Below, in pieces: positions 43,282-51,035 of a stretch of 64,000 bases of DNA (positions are counted from its first letter, which is position 1; every line of letters starts with the position of its first letter). The stretch comes from an uncultured Lachnospiraceae bacterium (lineage in GTDB: Bacteria > Bacillota > Clostridia > Lachnospirales > Lachnospiraceae), in assembly GCA_902768735.1 (NCBI GenBank), contig CACXMK010000002.1:47059-111058 (forward strand), in the 5' to 3' direction. The notes beneath the pieces were generated by a model that was given only the letters and a program-made list of their open reading frames with translations, searched no databases and had not been told where the DNA came from. The translations under genes and the position numbers were made by a program.

Positions 43282-43359
43282 GCCATAGTAAAAGCCCGGC
43301 TATATACCCTTTGGAGCCGAAATCGCTCCTGCGGGTATATAGCCGGGCTTCTCTATGGC
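43282..43359. repeat. Convergent-gap palindrome, copy C
   Basis: The clearest copy. GCCATAG (43282-43288) pairs with CTATGGC (43353-43359), and AAGCCCGGCTATATACCC (43292-43309) pairs perfectly with 43333-43350. The loop carries GGAG and CTCC. It abuts the stop codon of the phosphoesterase gene and lies between convergent genes, as do copies A and B. Confidence 0.85.
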
Positions 43360-43989
43360 TTATTTGTTTGTCATTCTCCTCCGCTGCCGGCCCTTGTCGT
43401 TCATGATCCACTCGTCAAGGGTAAGGGGTATATAGTCCGAGTACATACAGAAGCAATTGATCATCCGGCAGGGAAGCGGATATTGCGTTCCATCGGGGCG
43501 CGTACGGATCTCATGCCGCGCCAGATCCTGCGCCTGTTCGACGAGGCGCTGGTCCCGGGTATCGTGGACATGGCCATATAGCATATATGTGCGGGGATCG
43601 CCGTCGTCTGTCCGCAGGTATTGCCCGTTATAGCACAGGATCGGATAATGGCAGAGGACCACCTTCCGCTTGTTGTCTTTGAGCTCAGTGTAAGGACGGA
43701 TCCATTTGAAGCGGGCGGCGTTGTATCCTTTCTCATGGCCGAACCGGTCATGATTTCCTTCCACCAGGCACAGGATCCCATTGAGCTGCTCCAGAACCCT
43801 GTTGGTCTCTTCGGCTTTTCCCAGAGAGAAGTCCCCTAAAACGATGACTTCATCATTCCAGCGGACCTTTCTGTTCCACTGCGCGATCATATAGTTGTTC
43901 ATTTCTTCGGTGTCCGCAAAACCGCGGCAGTCCATCTGGCGGTTGAGGCTGCCGTGAAAAAAGTGGCAGTCGGCAATGTAGTATCGCAT
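43360..43989 (-). CDS. Calcineurin-like metallophosphoesterase
   Basis: A 209-residue protein with the metallophosphoesterase signature: D-x-H in IADCHFFHG (residues 6-10), GD in VLGDFS, GNHD in LVEGNHDRFG, and GHVHDT. These residues bind two metals. The sequence resembles the YfcE/ligase-associated small phosphoesterases annotated in Bacillota and phages as substrate-unknown phosphodiesterases. ATG 43989 follows TTGGAGA on the minus strand. It is divergent from csoR. Confidence 0.85.
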   Translation of the reverse strand: MRYYIADCHFFHGSLNRQMDCRGFADTEEMNNYMIAQWNRKVRWNDEVIVLGDFSLGKAEETNRVLEQLNGILCLVEGNHDRFGHEKGYNAARFKWIRPYTELKDNKRKVVLCHYPILCYNGQYLRTDDGDPRTYMLYGHVHDTRDQRLVEQAQDLARHEIRTRPDGTQYPLPCRMINCFCMYSDYIPLTLDEWIMNDKGRQRRRMTNK

Positions 43990-44092
43990 TGTATCTCCAA
44001 TCCGAAAGCAGGATCGTAAGGAGCGATCCTTGTCTTAAGATCATCATTTACGTGATTTTATCACACTATACCCATATACGGTATGATTTTAG

Positions 44093-44121
44093 TTGCAATA
44101 TACCCTATGGGGGTATATAAT
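44093..44121 (+). promoter_or_regulatory. csoR-copA promoter with overlapping CsoR operator
   Basis: TTGCAA (44093-44098), 17-base spacer, TATAAT (44116-44121). The inverted repeat ATATACCC (44098-44105) and GGGTATAT (44111-44118) fills the spacer and overlaps both boxes. It matches the known CsoR/RcnR-type operator pattern (TACCC, short centre, GGGTA), so bound apo-CsoR would block RNA polymerase and copper would release it. A looser copy lies near 44078-44095. Confidence 0.88.
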
Positions 44122-44166
44122 GGCGGTGACAATGAGGGAGTAATATAGAATTTCCGGAGGATACAG

Positions 44167-44523
44167 ATGTCGGCAGATACGAAATACATAAAAGAAGAGT
44201 CAGAGTGGACAATGGAAACGGAAGAAATGGCAGCGCCCTGCTGTTGCAGAACGAAAGTGCGCTCTGAGAAGGAGCAGAAGGATCTGATCAACCGCCTGAA
44301 CAGGATCGAGGGGCAGGTGCGGGGGATCCGCCGGATGCTCGAGGAAGACGCCTACTGCATCGACATCATCAATCAGGTGGCTGCGGCCAACGCGGCGCTG
44401 AACAGCTTTACAAAGGTGCTGCTTGCAAATCATATCCACACCTGTGTGACGGAAGATGTGCAGGCGGGCAACAGCGAGAAAGTGGATGAGCTGGTGAAGA
44501 CGCTCCAGAAGCTGATGAAGTAA
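44167..44523 (+). CDS. csoR: Copper-sensing repressor CsoR
   Basis: A 118-residue all-helical DUF156 protein. The Cu(I) ligands Cys, His and Cys occur with the canonical spacing (Cys in DAYCIDI, His 25 residues later in LANHIH, Cys 4 further on in HTCV). The N terminus carries an extra acidic segment and three consecutive cysteines (near residues 25-27), which the classical proteins lack. It represses its own operon through the operator at 44093-44121 and releases DNA on Cu(I). Ribosome site GGAGG (44156-44160). copA starts 45 bases downstream. Confidence 0.92.
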   Translation: MSADTKYIKEESEWTMETEEMAAPCCCRTKVRSEKEQKDLINRLNRIEGQVRGIRRMLEEDAYCIDIINQVAAANAALNSFTKVLLANHIHTCVTEDVQAGNSEKVDELVKTLQKLMK

Positions 44524-44568
44524 AAGTGAGCCAAAGGGTCTGTCCCTTTGACGCAAAGGAGATATACA

Positions 44569-47199
44569 ATGGAGCAATATACAGTAACGGGAATGAGCTG
44601 CGCGGCCTGCCAGGCGCGCGTGGAGAAGGCAGTTTCAAAAGTAGAGGGCGTTACCTCCTGTAATGTGAGCCTTCTGACAAATACGCTGGGCGTGGAAGGA
44701 AACGCCGCACCGTCGGATATCATGAAAGCGGTGGCGGACGCCGGTTACGGCGCATCTCCCAAGGGAGCGGACTTAGGGGGCGGAGGCAGGGCCGCCGGGA
44801 GCCTTACTGCCAAGCTGGCAGCGGAAGAGGAAGCGCTCAAAGACCATGAGACGCCTGTCCTTAAGAAGAGACTGATCGCGTCGCTCGGTTTTTTGGCTGT
44901 GCTCATGTACTTCTCGATGGGCCATATGATGCTCGGATGGCCGCTGCCCGCGTTCTTTGACGGCAACCATGTCGCGATAGGCGTCGTGCAGATGCTTCTC
45001 GCCGGCATTGTCATGGTGATCAACCAGAAGTTCTTTGTGAGCGGCTTTAAGAGCCTGTTCCACGGCGCACCGAATATGGACACGCTGATCGCGATGGGGT
45101 CCGGCGCGGCGTTCGTGTATTCCACATGCATGCTGCTCGCGATGACCCGCGCGCAGGCCGACGGAAACGGCGAAGCCGTCATGAAGTACATGATGGAGTT
45201 CTATTTTGAATCGGCCGCGATGATCCTGACGCTGATCACCGTGGGAAAGATGCTTGAGGCCCGGTCCAAAGGCAGGACGACGGACGCGCTCAAGTCCCTG
45301 ATGAAGCTCGCTCCCAAGACCGCGAACGTGGAGCGGAACGGCGTAGAGGAGACCATCGATATCGACCTCGTGCAGAAGGGGGATATTTTTGTCGTAAGAC
45401 CCGGCGAGACGATCCCGGTGGACGGTATTGTGATCGACGGCCAGAGTGCTGTCAACGAGGCGGCACTGACGGGTGAGTCCATCCCTGTGGATAAAGAGCC
45501 CGGCTCTCCTGTATCCTCCGCGACCCTCAACCAGTCCGGTTTCCTGCGCTGCCGGGCGACCCGCGTCGGCGAGGACACGAGTCTCTCCCAGGTCATTCAG
45601 ATGGTCAGTGACGCGGCGGCTACAAAGGCGCCCATTGCCAAAATAGCGGACACGATCTCCGGTGTTTTTGTCCCTGCAGTCATCGGAATAGCGTTCGTTG
45701 TGACGCTGCTTTGGCTCTTTGTCATAAAGGCACCGGTCGGAACGGCGCTCGCAAGGGGTATCAGCGTCCTTGTCGTGAGCTGCCCCTGCGCTCTCGGCCT
45801 CGCAACGCCTGTCGCGATCATGGTGGGCAACGGTATGGGGGCGAAGCACGGGATCCTCTTTAAGACAGCGGAAGCGCTGCAGGAGACCGGCAACGTGCAG
45901 ATCATAGCGCTCGACAAGACAGGTACGATCACCAGCGGCAATCCCGTTGTGACGGAAGTGATCCCGGTGGAGAGCGTGACAGAGGAAGAACTGCTTCATC
46001 TGGCAGGCGCATTGGAGGCGCGGAGCGAGCATCCTCTGGCGAAGGCTATCGTGGAATACACCGGCGGAGTGAAAGAGGAGGATATCCGGGATTTCCGGGT
46101 GCTTCCCGGAAACGGCCTTACCGCCACGATCGGCGGCGCGCGGATCGATGGCGGCAATGAGAAATTCATTATGACAAGGCTCCAGGCGCGGCGCGGCAAA
46201 CTGGGAGACGTCGCCGATCAGATGAAGTACGTGGCGGATCTCACCGACAGGCTGGCGTGTGAGGGCAAGACACCGCTGTATTTTGCCAAAGAAGGAGATC
46301 TTCTGGGCGTCATCGCTGTGGCGGACCCGATCAAGGAGGACAGCGCGCAGGCAGTGAAGGAGCTGCAGAACATGGGTATCCATGTGGTCATGCTCACAGG
46401 CGACAACCAGAAGACGGCGGAAGCGATCGGCAGGCAGGCGGGCGTGAGCGAAGTGGTGGCAGGCGTGTTGCCTGACGGAAAAGAAGAAGTCATCAAGAGG
46501 CTCCAGGAGAAGGGCAAAACAGCGATGGTCGGCGACGGTATCAACGACGCGCCCGCGCTCACGAGAGCGGACATCGGTATCGCGATCGGCGCCGGAACGG
46601 ATGTGGCGATCGACGCGGCGGACGTCGTTCTTATGAAGAGCCACCTGACAGATGTGAGCGCGGCGGTCAGGCTCAGCCGTAAGACCTACAAGACGATCCT
46701 TTGGGGGCTGTTCTGGGCACTGATCTACAATTCGATCCTGATCCCGGTGGCGGCAGGCGCCCTGAGCGGGCTTGGGATCACAATGGGCCCCATGCTCGGC
46801 GCGCTGGCGATGAGCCTGTCCAGCTTCTGCGTGGTGACAAACGCGCTGCGCCTCAACGGCTTTAAAATGGACAGCAGTAATGAGGATACAAAGCTTAAGA
46901 ATCCGGTGCAGACAGATGCGGACGGAAGGCTTTTATCGGAATACAACAAAGAAAGGGAAGCTGCGGAGCGCAGCAGAAAGGAAGCTACTATGACAAAGAC
47001 AATGAAGATCGAGGGAATGATGTGCGAGCATTGCGAAGCGACCGTAAAGAAGGTCCTGGAGAAGATCGACGGCGTCGCTTCCGCGGATGTCAGCCACAAG
47101 GCGGGCACAGCGGTCGTCACGCTCAGCGCCGACGTCGCGGACGAGAAGCTCAAAGAAGCAGTGGAAGACAGGGATTACAAGGTCCTCTCGATCGCATGA
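44569..47199 (+). CDS. copA: Copper-exporting P1B-type ATPase with fused C-terminal CopZ-like domain
   Basis: An 876-residue P-type ATPase. N-terminal heavy-metal domain with GMSCAAC (Cys11, Cys14), eight membrane helices with the CPC motif (Cys405, Pro, Cys407), phosphorylated Asp449 in DKTGT, HP signature in SEHPLAKA, and hinge GDGINDAPAL. After the last helices a charged linker (~770-807) joins an extra heavy-metal domain with GMMCEHC (Cys819, Cys822) at residues 808-876. Usually the chaperone CopZ is a separate gene; here it is fused. The domain also begins at an in-frame ATG with its own ribosome site. ATG 44569 follows AAAGGAG; a hairpin (CAAAGGG/CCCTTTG, 44532-44550) lies in the gap after csoR. 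Confidence 0.95.
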   Translation: MEQYTVTGMSCAACQARVEKAVSKVEGVTSCNVSLLTNTLGVEGNAAPSDIMKAVADAGYGASPKGADLGGGGRAAGSLTAKLAAEEEALKDHETPVLKKRLIASLGFLAVLMYFSMGHMMLGWPLPAFFDGNHVAIGVVQMLLAGIVMVINQKFFVSGFKSLFHGAPNMDTLIAMGSGAAFVYSTCMLLAMTRAQADGNGEAVMKYMMEFYFESAAMILTLITVGKMLEARSKGRTTDALKSLMKLAPKTANVERNGVEETIDIDLVQKGDIFVVRPGETIPVDGIVIDGQSAVNEAALTGESIPVDKEPGSPVSSATLNQSGFLRCRATRVGEDTSLSQVIQMVSDAAATKAPIAKIADTISGVFVPAVIGIAFVVTLLWLFVIKAPVGTALARGISVLVVSCPCALGLATPVAIMVGNGMGAKHGILFKTAEALQETGNVQIIALDKTGTITSGNPVVTEVIPVESVTEEELLHLAGALEARSEHPLAKAIVEYTGGVKEEDIRDFRVLPGNGLTATIGGARIDGGNEKFIMTRLQARRGKLGDVADQMKYVADLTDRLACEGKTPLYFAKEGDLLGVIAVADPIKEDSAQAVKELQNMGIHVVMLTGDNQKTAEAIGRQAGVSEVVAGVLPDGKEEVIKRLQEKGKTAMVGDGINDAPALTRADIGIAIGAGTDVAIDAADVVLMKSHLTDVSAAVRLSRKTYKTILWGLFWALIYNSILIPVAAGALSGLGITMGPMLGALAMSLSSFCVVTNALRLNGFKMDSSNEDTKLKNPVQTDADGRLLSEYNKEREAAERSRKEATMTKTMKIEGMMCEHCEATVKKVLEKIDGVASADVSHKAGTAVVTLSADVADEKLKEAVEDRDYKVLSIA
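46990..47199 (+). other. In-frame internal start giving a possible free CopZ-like protein
   Basis: ATG 46990 is in the copA frame, is preceded by AAAGGA (46977-46982) at a 7-base distance, and lies exactly at the linker-domain boundary. Translation from here would give a 69-residue CopZ-type copper chaperone with GMMCEHC. The sequence shows the site and spacing; use of the site in cells is inference. Confidence 0.55.
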
Positions 47200-47232
47200 T
47201 CTCTTGAGGCACAGCCAAAGAAGCACAAATCG

Positions 47233-47270
47233 AAAAAGGGCAGCGGCACCGGGTGCGGCTGTCTTTTTTT
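47233..47270 (+). terminator. Terminator after copA
   Basis: A GC-rich hairpin (GGGCAGCGGCACC with GGGTGCGGCTGTC, one internal mismatch and a wobble pair) flanked by A5 upstream and T7 downstream. Confidence 0.85.
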
Positions 47271-47273
47271 CGC

Positions 47274-47334
47274 TTGACAGAAGGAGAAATTGTTTTATAA
47301 TAAAAATTCCGAATACAAAAATGAGAATCATTTT
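47274..47334 (+). promoter_or_regulatory. zur-znuACB promoter and Fur-family operator
   Basis: TTGACA (47274-47279), 16-base spacer, TATAAT (47296-47301). About 16 bases downstream is the perfect inverted repeat AAAATGA-GAA-TCATTTT (47318-47334), which resembles Fur/Zur boxes. Its place at or just after the transcription start suits metal-dependent repression of the whole unit. Confidence 0.82.
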
Positions 47335-47396
47335 CGATTTTGGCTGATTCACAGTTCAATTTACTTAAGTTATGATCTGACAGAAGGAGCTCTACC

Positions 47397-47822
47397 ATGA
47401 ACATTCGCACACCCTACAAGAGCAGGCACAGGGAGCAGATCCTTGCGATCCTGAGAGAAAGGGAAGGTGAGCACATGACAGCCGGCCAGATCCTGGACCG
47501 GCTCAGGCAGGAAGGATTCACCATCGGAGTTGCCACCGTCTACCGCCAGCTGGATCGGCTGGTGGAGGAAGGCGCGGTCAATAAATACGTCGTGGATACC
47601 GCGACCGGCGCCTGCTATGAGTTTAAAGGCGATCACTGCGCAAATCCCGCATATGTGCACGGAAAATGTGAGAAATGCGGAAAGGTCGTTCACCTCGAGA
47701 GGCGTTTTGTGGAAGCGGCGATGCAGAGTATATCGGGCGCTGTCGGGGAAGGCGGATTCGAGCTGGATCCCGTGCGGACGCTGTTTTACGGAGTTTGCGG
47801 GGACTGCAGGAGGCGCGGCTGA
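47397..47822 (+). CDS. zur: Fur-family regulator, probably Zur
   Basis: A 141-residue Fur-family protein. The winged helix includes RHREQILAILRE and GVATVYRQLDRLVEEG (recognition region). CEKCG and CGDC near the C-terminal side are the paired cysteines of the structural zinc site, and histidines in GDHC and YVHGKC are candidate sensing ligands. It is the first gene of a unit with znuA, znuC and znuB, which argues for zinc rather than iron or manganese sensing; sequence alone does not decide. Ribosome site AAGGAG. The stop overlaps the znuA start by one base. Confidence 0.85.
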   Translation: MNIRTPYKSRHREQILAILREREGEHMTAGQILDRLRQEGFTIGVATVYRQLDRLVEEGAVNKYVVDTATGACYEFKGDHCANPAYVHGKCEKCGKVVHLERRFVEAAMQSISGAVGEGGFELDPVRTLFYGVCGDCRRRG

Positions 47823-49000
47823 TGATGAAAGAGGCAAAACAGAGAAGGAGCCTGTTCGGCAGCCGGTCCCGAAAGCCGTTAAAGAAGACGGCGGTTATAT
47901 GGCTCATGGCCGCAGCGCTCCTCCTTTCCATTACAGGACTTTCAGGATGCGCCTCAGCAAAGCTGCCGGAGCAGGACGACGGACGGCTGCAGATCGTCAC
48001 CACGATCTTTCCCCCGTATGACTTTGCGCGCGCGATCGGAGGGGACAAGGTGAACGTCACGATGCTCCTGTCGCCGGGCGAGGAAGTCCACTCCTACGAG
48101 CCGACACCGCTGGACATCAGGAAGATACGGCAGTGCGGCCTCTTTCTCTATGTGGGCGGTGAAAATGACGTCTGGGTAGAGAGGATCCTCGACAACATGG
48201 GAGAGGACAGGCCGCAGGCGCTCCGTCTGGTCGATCTGACGGACATTCTGGAAGAAGAGATCGTGGAGGGCATGATGGAGGAGCGCGGCGGCCACGACCA
48301 CGAAGGACACGACCACGAAGGCCACGACCACGAAGATCACGACCATGAAGAGGCGGAAACACACGACCACGAAGACCACGATCACGAAGAGGCGGATGTG
48401 CACGGACACGGAGAACATGCGCACAGCGGGGACTCCTCAGAGGAGGAACACGAGGAAGCGGACGAGCATGTCTGGACTTCTCCCGTGAAGGCGGCAGAGA
48501 TCATTCTGGCGATCGCGGATAAGATGGAAGAGCTCGACCCGGACAATGCGGAGAGCTATAAAACAAATGCCGGCGCCTATGTGGAACAGATCCTGGATCT
48601 CGACGCGCAGTACAGGGAGATCGTCGAAAACGCGGAGCGCGCGACGATCGTATTCGGAGACAGGTTTCCCATCCGGTATTTTGCACAGGAGTACGGACTG
48701 GACTATTTTGCCGCGTTTCCCGGATGCTCGTCGGAGTCGGAGCCCAGTGCGTCTACGCTGGCGTTCCTGATCGACAAGGTCAGGGAGGAACAGATCCCGG
48801 TGGTCTTTTCCATCGAGTTTTCGAACGGCAATATCGCCAGGGCGATCTGCGAGAGCACCGGTGCGGTGCGGCGGACCTTCTGGTCCTGCCATAATGTGAC
48901 AAAAGAGCAGATGGAAAGCGGCGCGACGTATGTGTCGCTTATGACGGAGAATCTGGTCGCAGTGCGGGAGGCGCTCGGAGAGAGGAATGCGGAAAAATGA
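47822..49000 (+). CDS. znuA: Zinc-binding lipoprotein of the ABC importer
   Basis: A 392-residue cluster A-1 solute-binding protein. The basic N terminus and hydrophobic segment end in a lipobox LSGC (lipidated Cys near residue 41). Mature domain begins with IVTTIFPPYDFARAIGGD; metal ligands likely include His in EEVHSYEP, His in DEHVWTSP, His-free segment FGDRFPIRYF, and the C-terminal region. A long His-rich loop (~158-208, many HDHE units) marks zinc transport (ZnuA/AdcA) rather than manganese. ATG 47822 lies 8 bases after AGGAGG; ATG 47825 is next. The adjacent ABC genes overlap or follow closely. Confidence 0.9.
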   Translation: MMKEAKQRRSLFGSRSRKPLKKTAVIWLMAAALLLSITGLSGCASAKLPEQDDGRLQIVTTIFPPYDFARAIGGDKVNVTMLLSPGEEVHSYEPTPLDIRKIRQCGLFLYVGGENDVWVERILDNMGEDRPQALRLVDLTDILEEEIVEGMMEERGGHDHEGHDHEGHDHEDHDHEEAETHDHEDHDHEEADVHGHGEHAHSGDSSEEEHEEADEHVWTSPVKAAEIILAIADKMEELDPDNAESYKTNAGAYVEQILDLDAQYREIVENAERATIVFGDRFPIRYFAQEYGLDYFAAFPGCSSESEPSASTLAFLIDKVREEQIPVVFSIEFSNGNIARAICESTGAVRRTFWSCHNVTKEQMESGATYVSLMTENLVAVREALGERNAEK

Positions 49001-49788
49001 GTCTGATCAGTTGTGAAAACCTTTCTTTCGCCTACGAGGGAGTGACGGTCCTTCAGGGCGTGAATTTCAAAATAGAGCAGGGCGACTATCTCTGTATCCT
49101 CGGAGAGAACGGGGCGGGCAAGAGCACACTCATGAAAGGCCTTTTAGGGCTTAAAAAGCCGTCCGGCGGAAGCGTCACTTACGGCGAAGAACTGCAGGCG
49201 AAGGAGATCGGATACCTGCCGCAGCAGACGCCGGTACAGAAAGACTTTCCCGCAAGCGTCTTTGAAGTCGTCATTTCAGGCTGTCTGTCCGGGATGGGGC
49301 GCCGCCCGTTTTACGGCAGAGAGGAAAAAGAGAGGGCGGCCCGGATGATCGGGCTTTTGGAGATCACTGACCTCAGGAACCGCTGCTACCGCGACCTGTC
49401 CGGCGGTCAGCAGCAGAGAGTGCTTCTTGCGAGGGCGCTTTGCGCGACCAAAAAAGTGATCCTTCTGGACGAGCCTGTGGCGGGGCTTGATCCCCTTGTG
49501 ACCATCAATATGTACAAGCTGATCGAGCGCATCAACCGGAAGATGGGGATCACGGTCATCATGGTCTCCCACGACATCCAGGCTGCGACGATCTACGCCA
49601 CCCGGATCCTGCATCTGGGAGAGGACCGGCAGCTCTTTTTTGGCACCAAAGAAGAATACCGCCATAGCGCGGCATACCACAGCTTTATGGATGGCGGGAA
49701 AGCGGTCCATATGTGGAAAAAGGCGGCGGCGTCCGAGAGCAGGAAGCCGGCGGAAGAAAAAGGCGGCACCGAAAGCCGCAGGGAGTGA
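48997..49788 (+). CDS. znuC: Zinc ABC transporter ATPase
   Basis: A 263-residue ABC ATPase with Walker A GENGAGKST (~36-44), Q-loop YLPQQTP, signature LSGGQQQR, Walker B VILLDEP and the switch His in VSHD. It overlaps znuA by 4 bases (ATGA). The C-terminal ~35 residues are Lys/Ala/Glu-rich and probably disordered. It powers zinc import through ZnuB. Confidence 0.93.
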   Translation: MSLISCENLSFAYEGVTVLQGVNFKIEQGDYLCILGENGAGKSTLMKGLLGLKKPSGGSVTYGEELQAKEIGYLPQQTPVQKDFPASVFEVVISGCLSGMGRRPFYGREEKERAARMIGLLEITDLRNRCYRDLSGGQQQRVLLARALCATKKVILLDEPVAGLDPLVTINMYKLIERINRKMGITVIMVSHDIQAATIYATRILHLGEDRQLFFGTKEEYRHSAAYHSFMDGGKAVHMWKKAAASESRKPAEEKGGTESRRE

Positions 49789-49798
49789 GGGAGAGCGG

Positions 49799-50641
49799 AT
49801 GCTCAGTTTGATCGCGGAAATGTTTACATACCCTTTTATGGTGAGGGCCCTGTGCATGGGCGTTCTGGTGGCGCTCTGCGCCGCTGTGCTCGGCGTGACG
49901 CTGGTCCTCAAGAGATATTCTATGATCGGCGACGGTCTCTCCCACGTGGGATTCGGCGCGCTGGCTATCGCGACGGCTATGAACGCGGCGCCTCTTGTCG
50001 TCGCGGTGCCGGTCGTGATCGCGGCATCGTTCCTTCTCCTTCATCTTACGGAGAACAGCAAGATCAAGGGAGACGCAGCTATTGCGCTGATCTCAACAGG
50101 CGCTCTGGCAGTCGGCGTCATGGTCGTATCGATGACGACGGGTATGAATACAGACGTCTACAACTATCTGTTCGGCAGCATCCTGAGCATGTCACAGGAA
50201 GATGTGGCGCTCACGGGCGTCGTCTCGGCGGTGGTCCTCGTTCTGTTCGTCGTCTTTTACCACCGCATCTTTGCGGTGACCTTCGACGAGACCTTCGCGA
50301 GGGCGACCGGCCTTAATACGAAACTGTACAACACGGTGATCGCCCTTTTGACGGCGCTGGTCATCGTGGTCGGAATGAGGATGATGGGGTCGCTCCTCAT
50401 CTCGAGCCTCGTGGTATTTCCGGCGGTCACCAGCATGCGGATCTGCATCACGTTCAGGTCTGTCATGATCTGTTCCGCGATCGTCTCGGCGGTCTGTCTT
50501 GTGGCGGGGCTGGTCATCTCATACCTTTACGCGGCGCCGACAGGCGCGAGTATTGTCCTCTGCAACATTGCGGCATTCCTTATATTTGCCGCTGTACAGA
50601 AGGGCAGGGAACGCTTGCAAAGTGGCAGGAAACCTTTATAA
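49799..50641 (+). CDS. znuB: Zinc ABC transporter permease
   Basis: A 280-residue ABC-3 family permease with 8-9 hydrophobic segments; MIGDGLSHVGFGA is the family's conserved loop that contacts the ATPase. The frame is open upstream inside znuC, but ATG 49799 follows GGGAGAG and begins at the first membrane helix. It starts 10 bases after the znuC stop and ends the zinc operon. Confidence 0.92.
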   Translation: MLSLIAEMFTYPFMVRALCMGVLVALCAAVLGVTLVLKRYSMIGDGLSHVGFGALAIATAMNAAPLVVAVPVVIAASFLLLHLTENSKIKGDAAIALISTGALAVGVMVVSMTTGMNTDVYNYLFGSILSMSQEDVALTGVVSAVVLVLFVVFYHRIFAVTFDETFARATGLNTKLYNTVIALLTALVIVVGMRMMGSLLISSLVVFPAVTSMRICITFRSVMICSAIVSAVCLVAGLVISYLYAAPTGASIVLCNIAAFLIFAAVQKGRERLQSGRKPL

Positions 50642-50700
50642 TTACAAGTACAGATGTTTTTAATAAGTGTTTTAAAGTGTAGGTTTTGGAGGAAGTTCTC

Positions 50701-50934
50701 ATGGCAAATGAAGAAAACAACAAGACGCCGGTCAATGGAGAAATGCTGATCGCAGAGATCCTGCGCATGTATCCGGAATCCGCGTTTGTACTTATGAACT
50801 GCGGCATGGGCTGCATCGGCTGCCCTTCGGCTCAGATGGAGTCCTTACATGACGCGTGCATGGTGCACGGGATCGATGCGGACGAAGTTGTCAAGTATCT
50901 CAATTACGAGCTTGGACTGACAGCGGCGGAGTGA
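50701..50934 (+). CDS. DUF1858 redox-disulfide domain protein
   Basis: A 77-residue protein consisting of a single DUF1858 domain (hybrid-cluster-protein-associated redox disulfide domain). The motif NCGMGCIGCPSA holds three cysteines near residues 38-45. Such domains are common in anaerobes near hybrid cluster protein or redox enzymes. GGAGGAAG (50688-50695) is the ribosome site for ATG 50701. It precedes the LDH homologue by 101 bases. Confidence 0.85.
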   Translation: MANEENNKTPVNGEMLIAEILRMYPESAFVLMNCGMGCIGCPSAQMESLHDACMVHGIDADEVVKYLNYELGLTAAE

Positions 50935-51035
50935 TTCCAGGCGGCTCCCTGGGGAGGGGCGGCCGGAAAACTGAATAGATAGATCCGGGGTATTCGTAAT
51001 CCACTTGTGATGTATTATGTTTAGGAGGGTCCAAG

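Noticed and set aside
44773-46644. A 623-codon minus-strand frame over copA
   Set aside because: Antisense to a fully conserved P-type ATPase; Arg/His-rich shadow with no recognisable family.
48289-48420. Short direct repeats that look like a small repeat array
   Set aside because: They encode the HDHE-rich metal-binding loop of ZnuA in frame; a coding repeat, not a CRISPR or mobile element.
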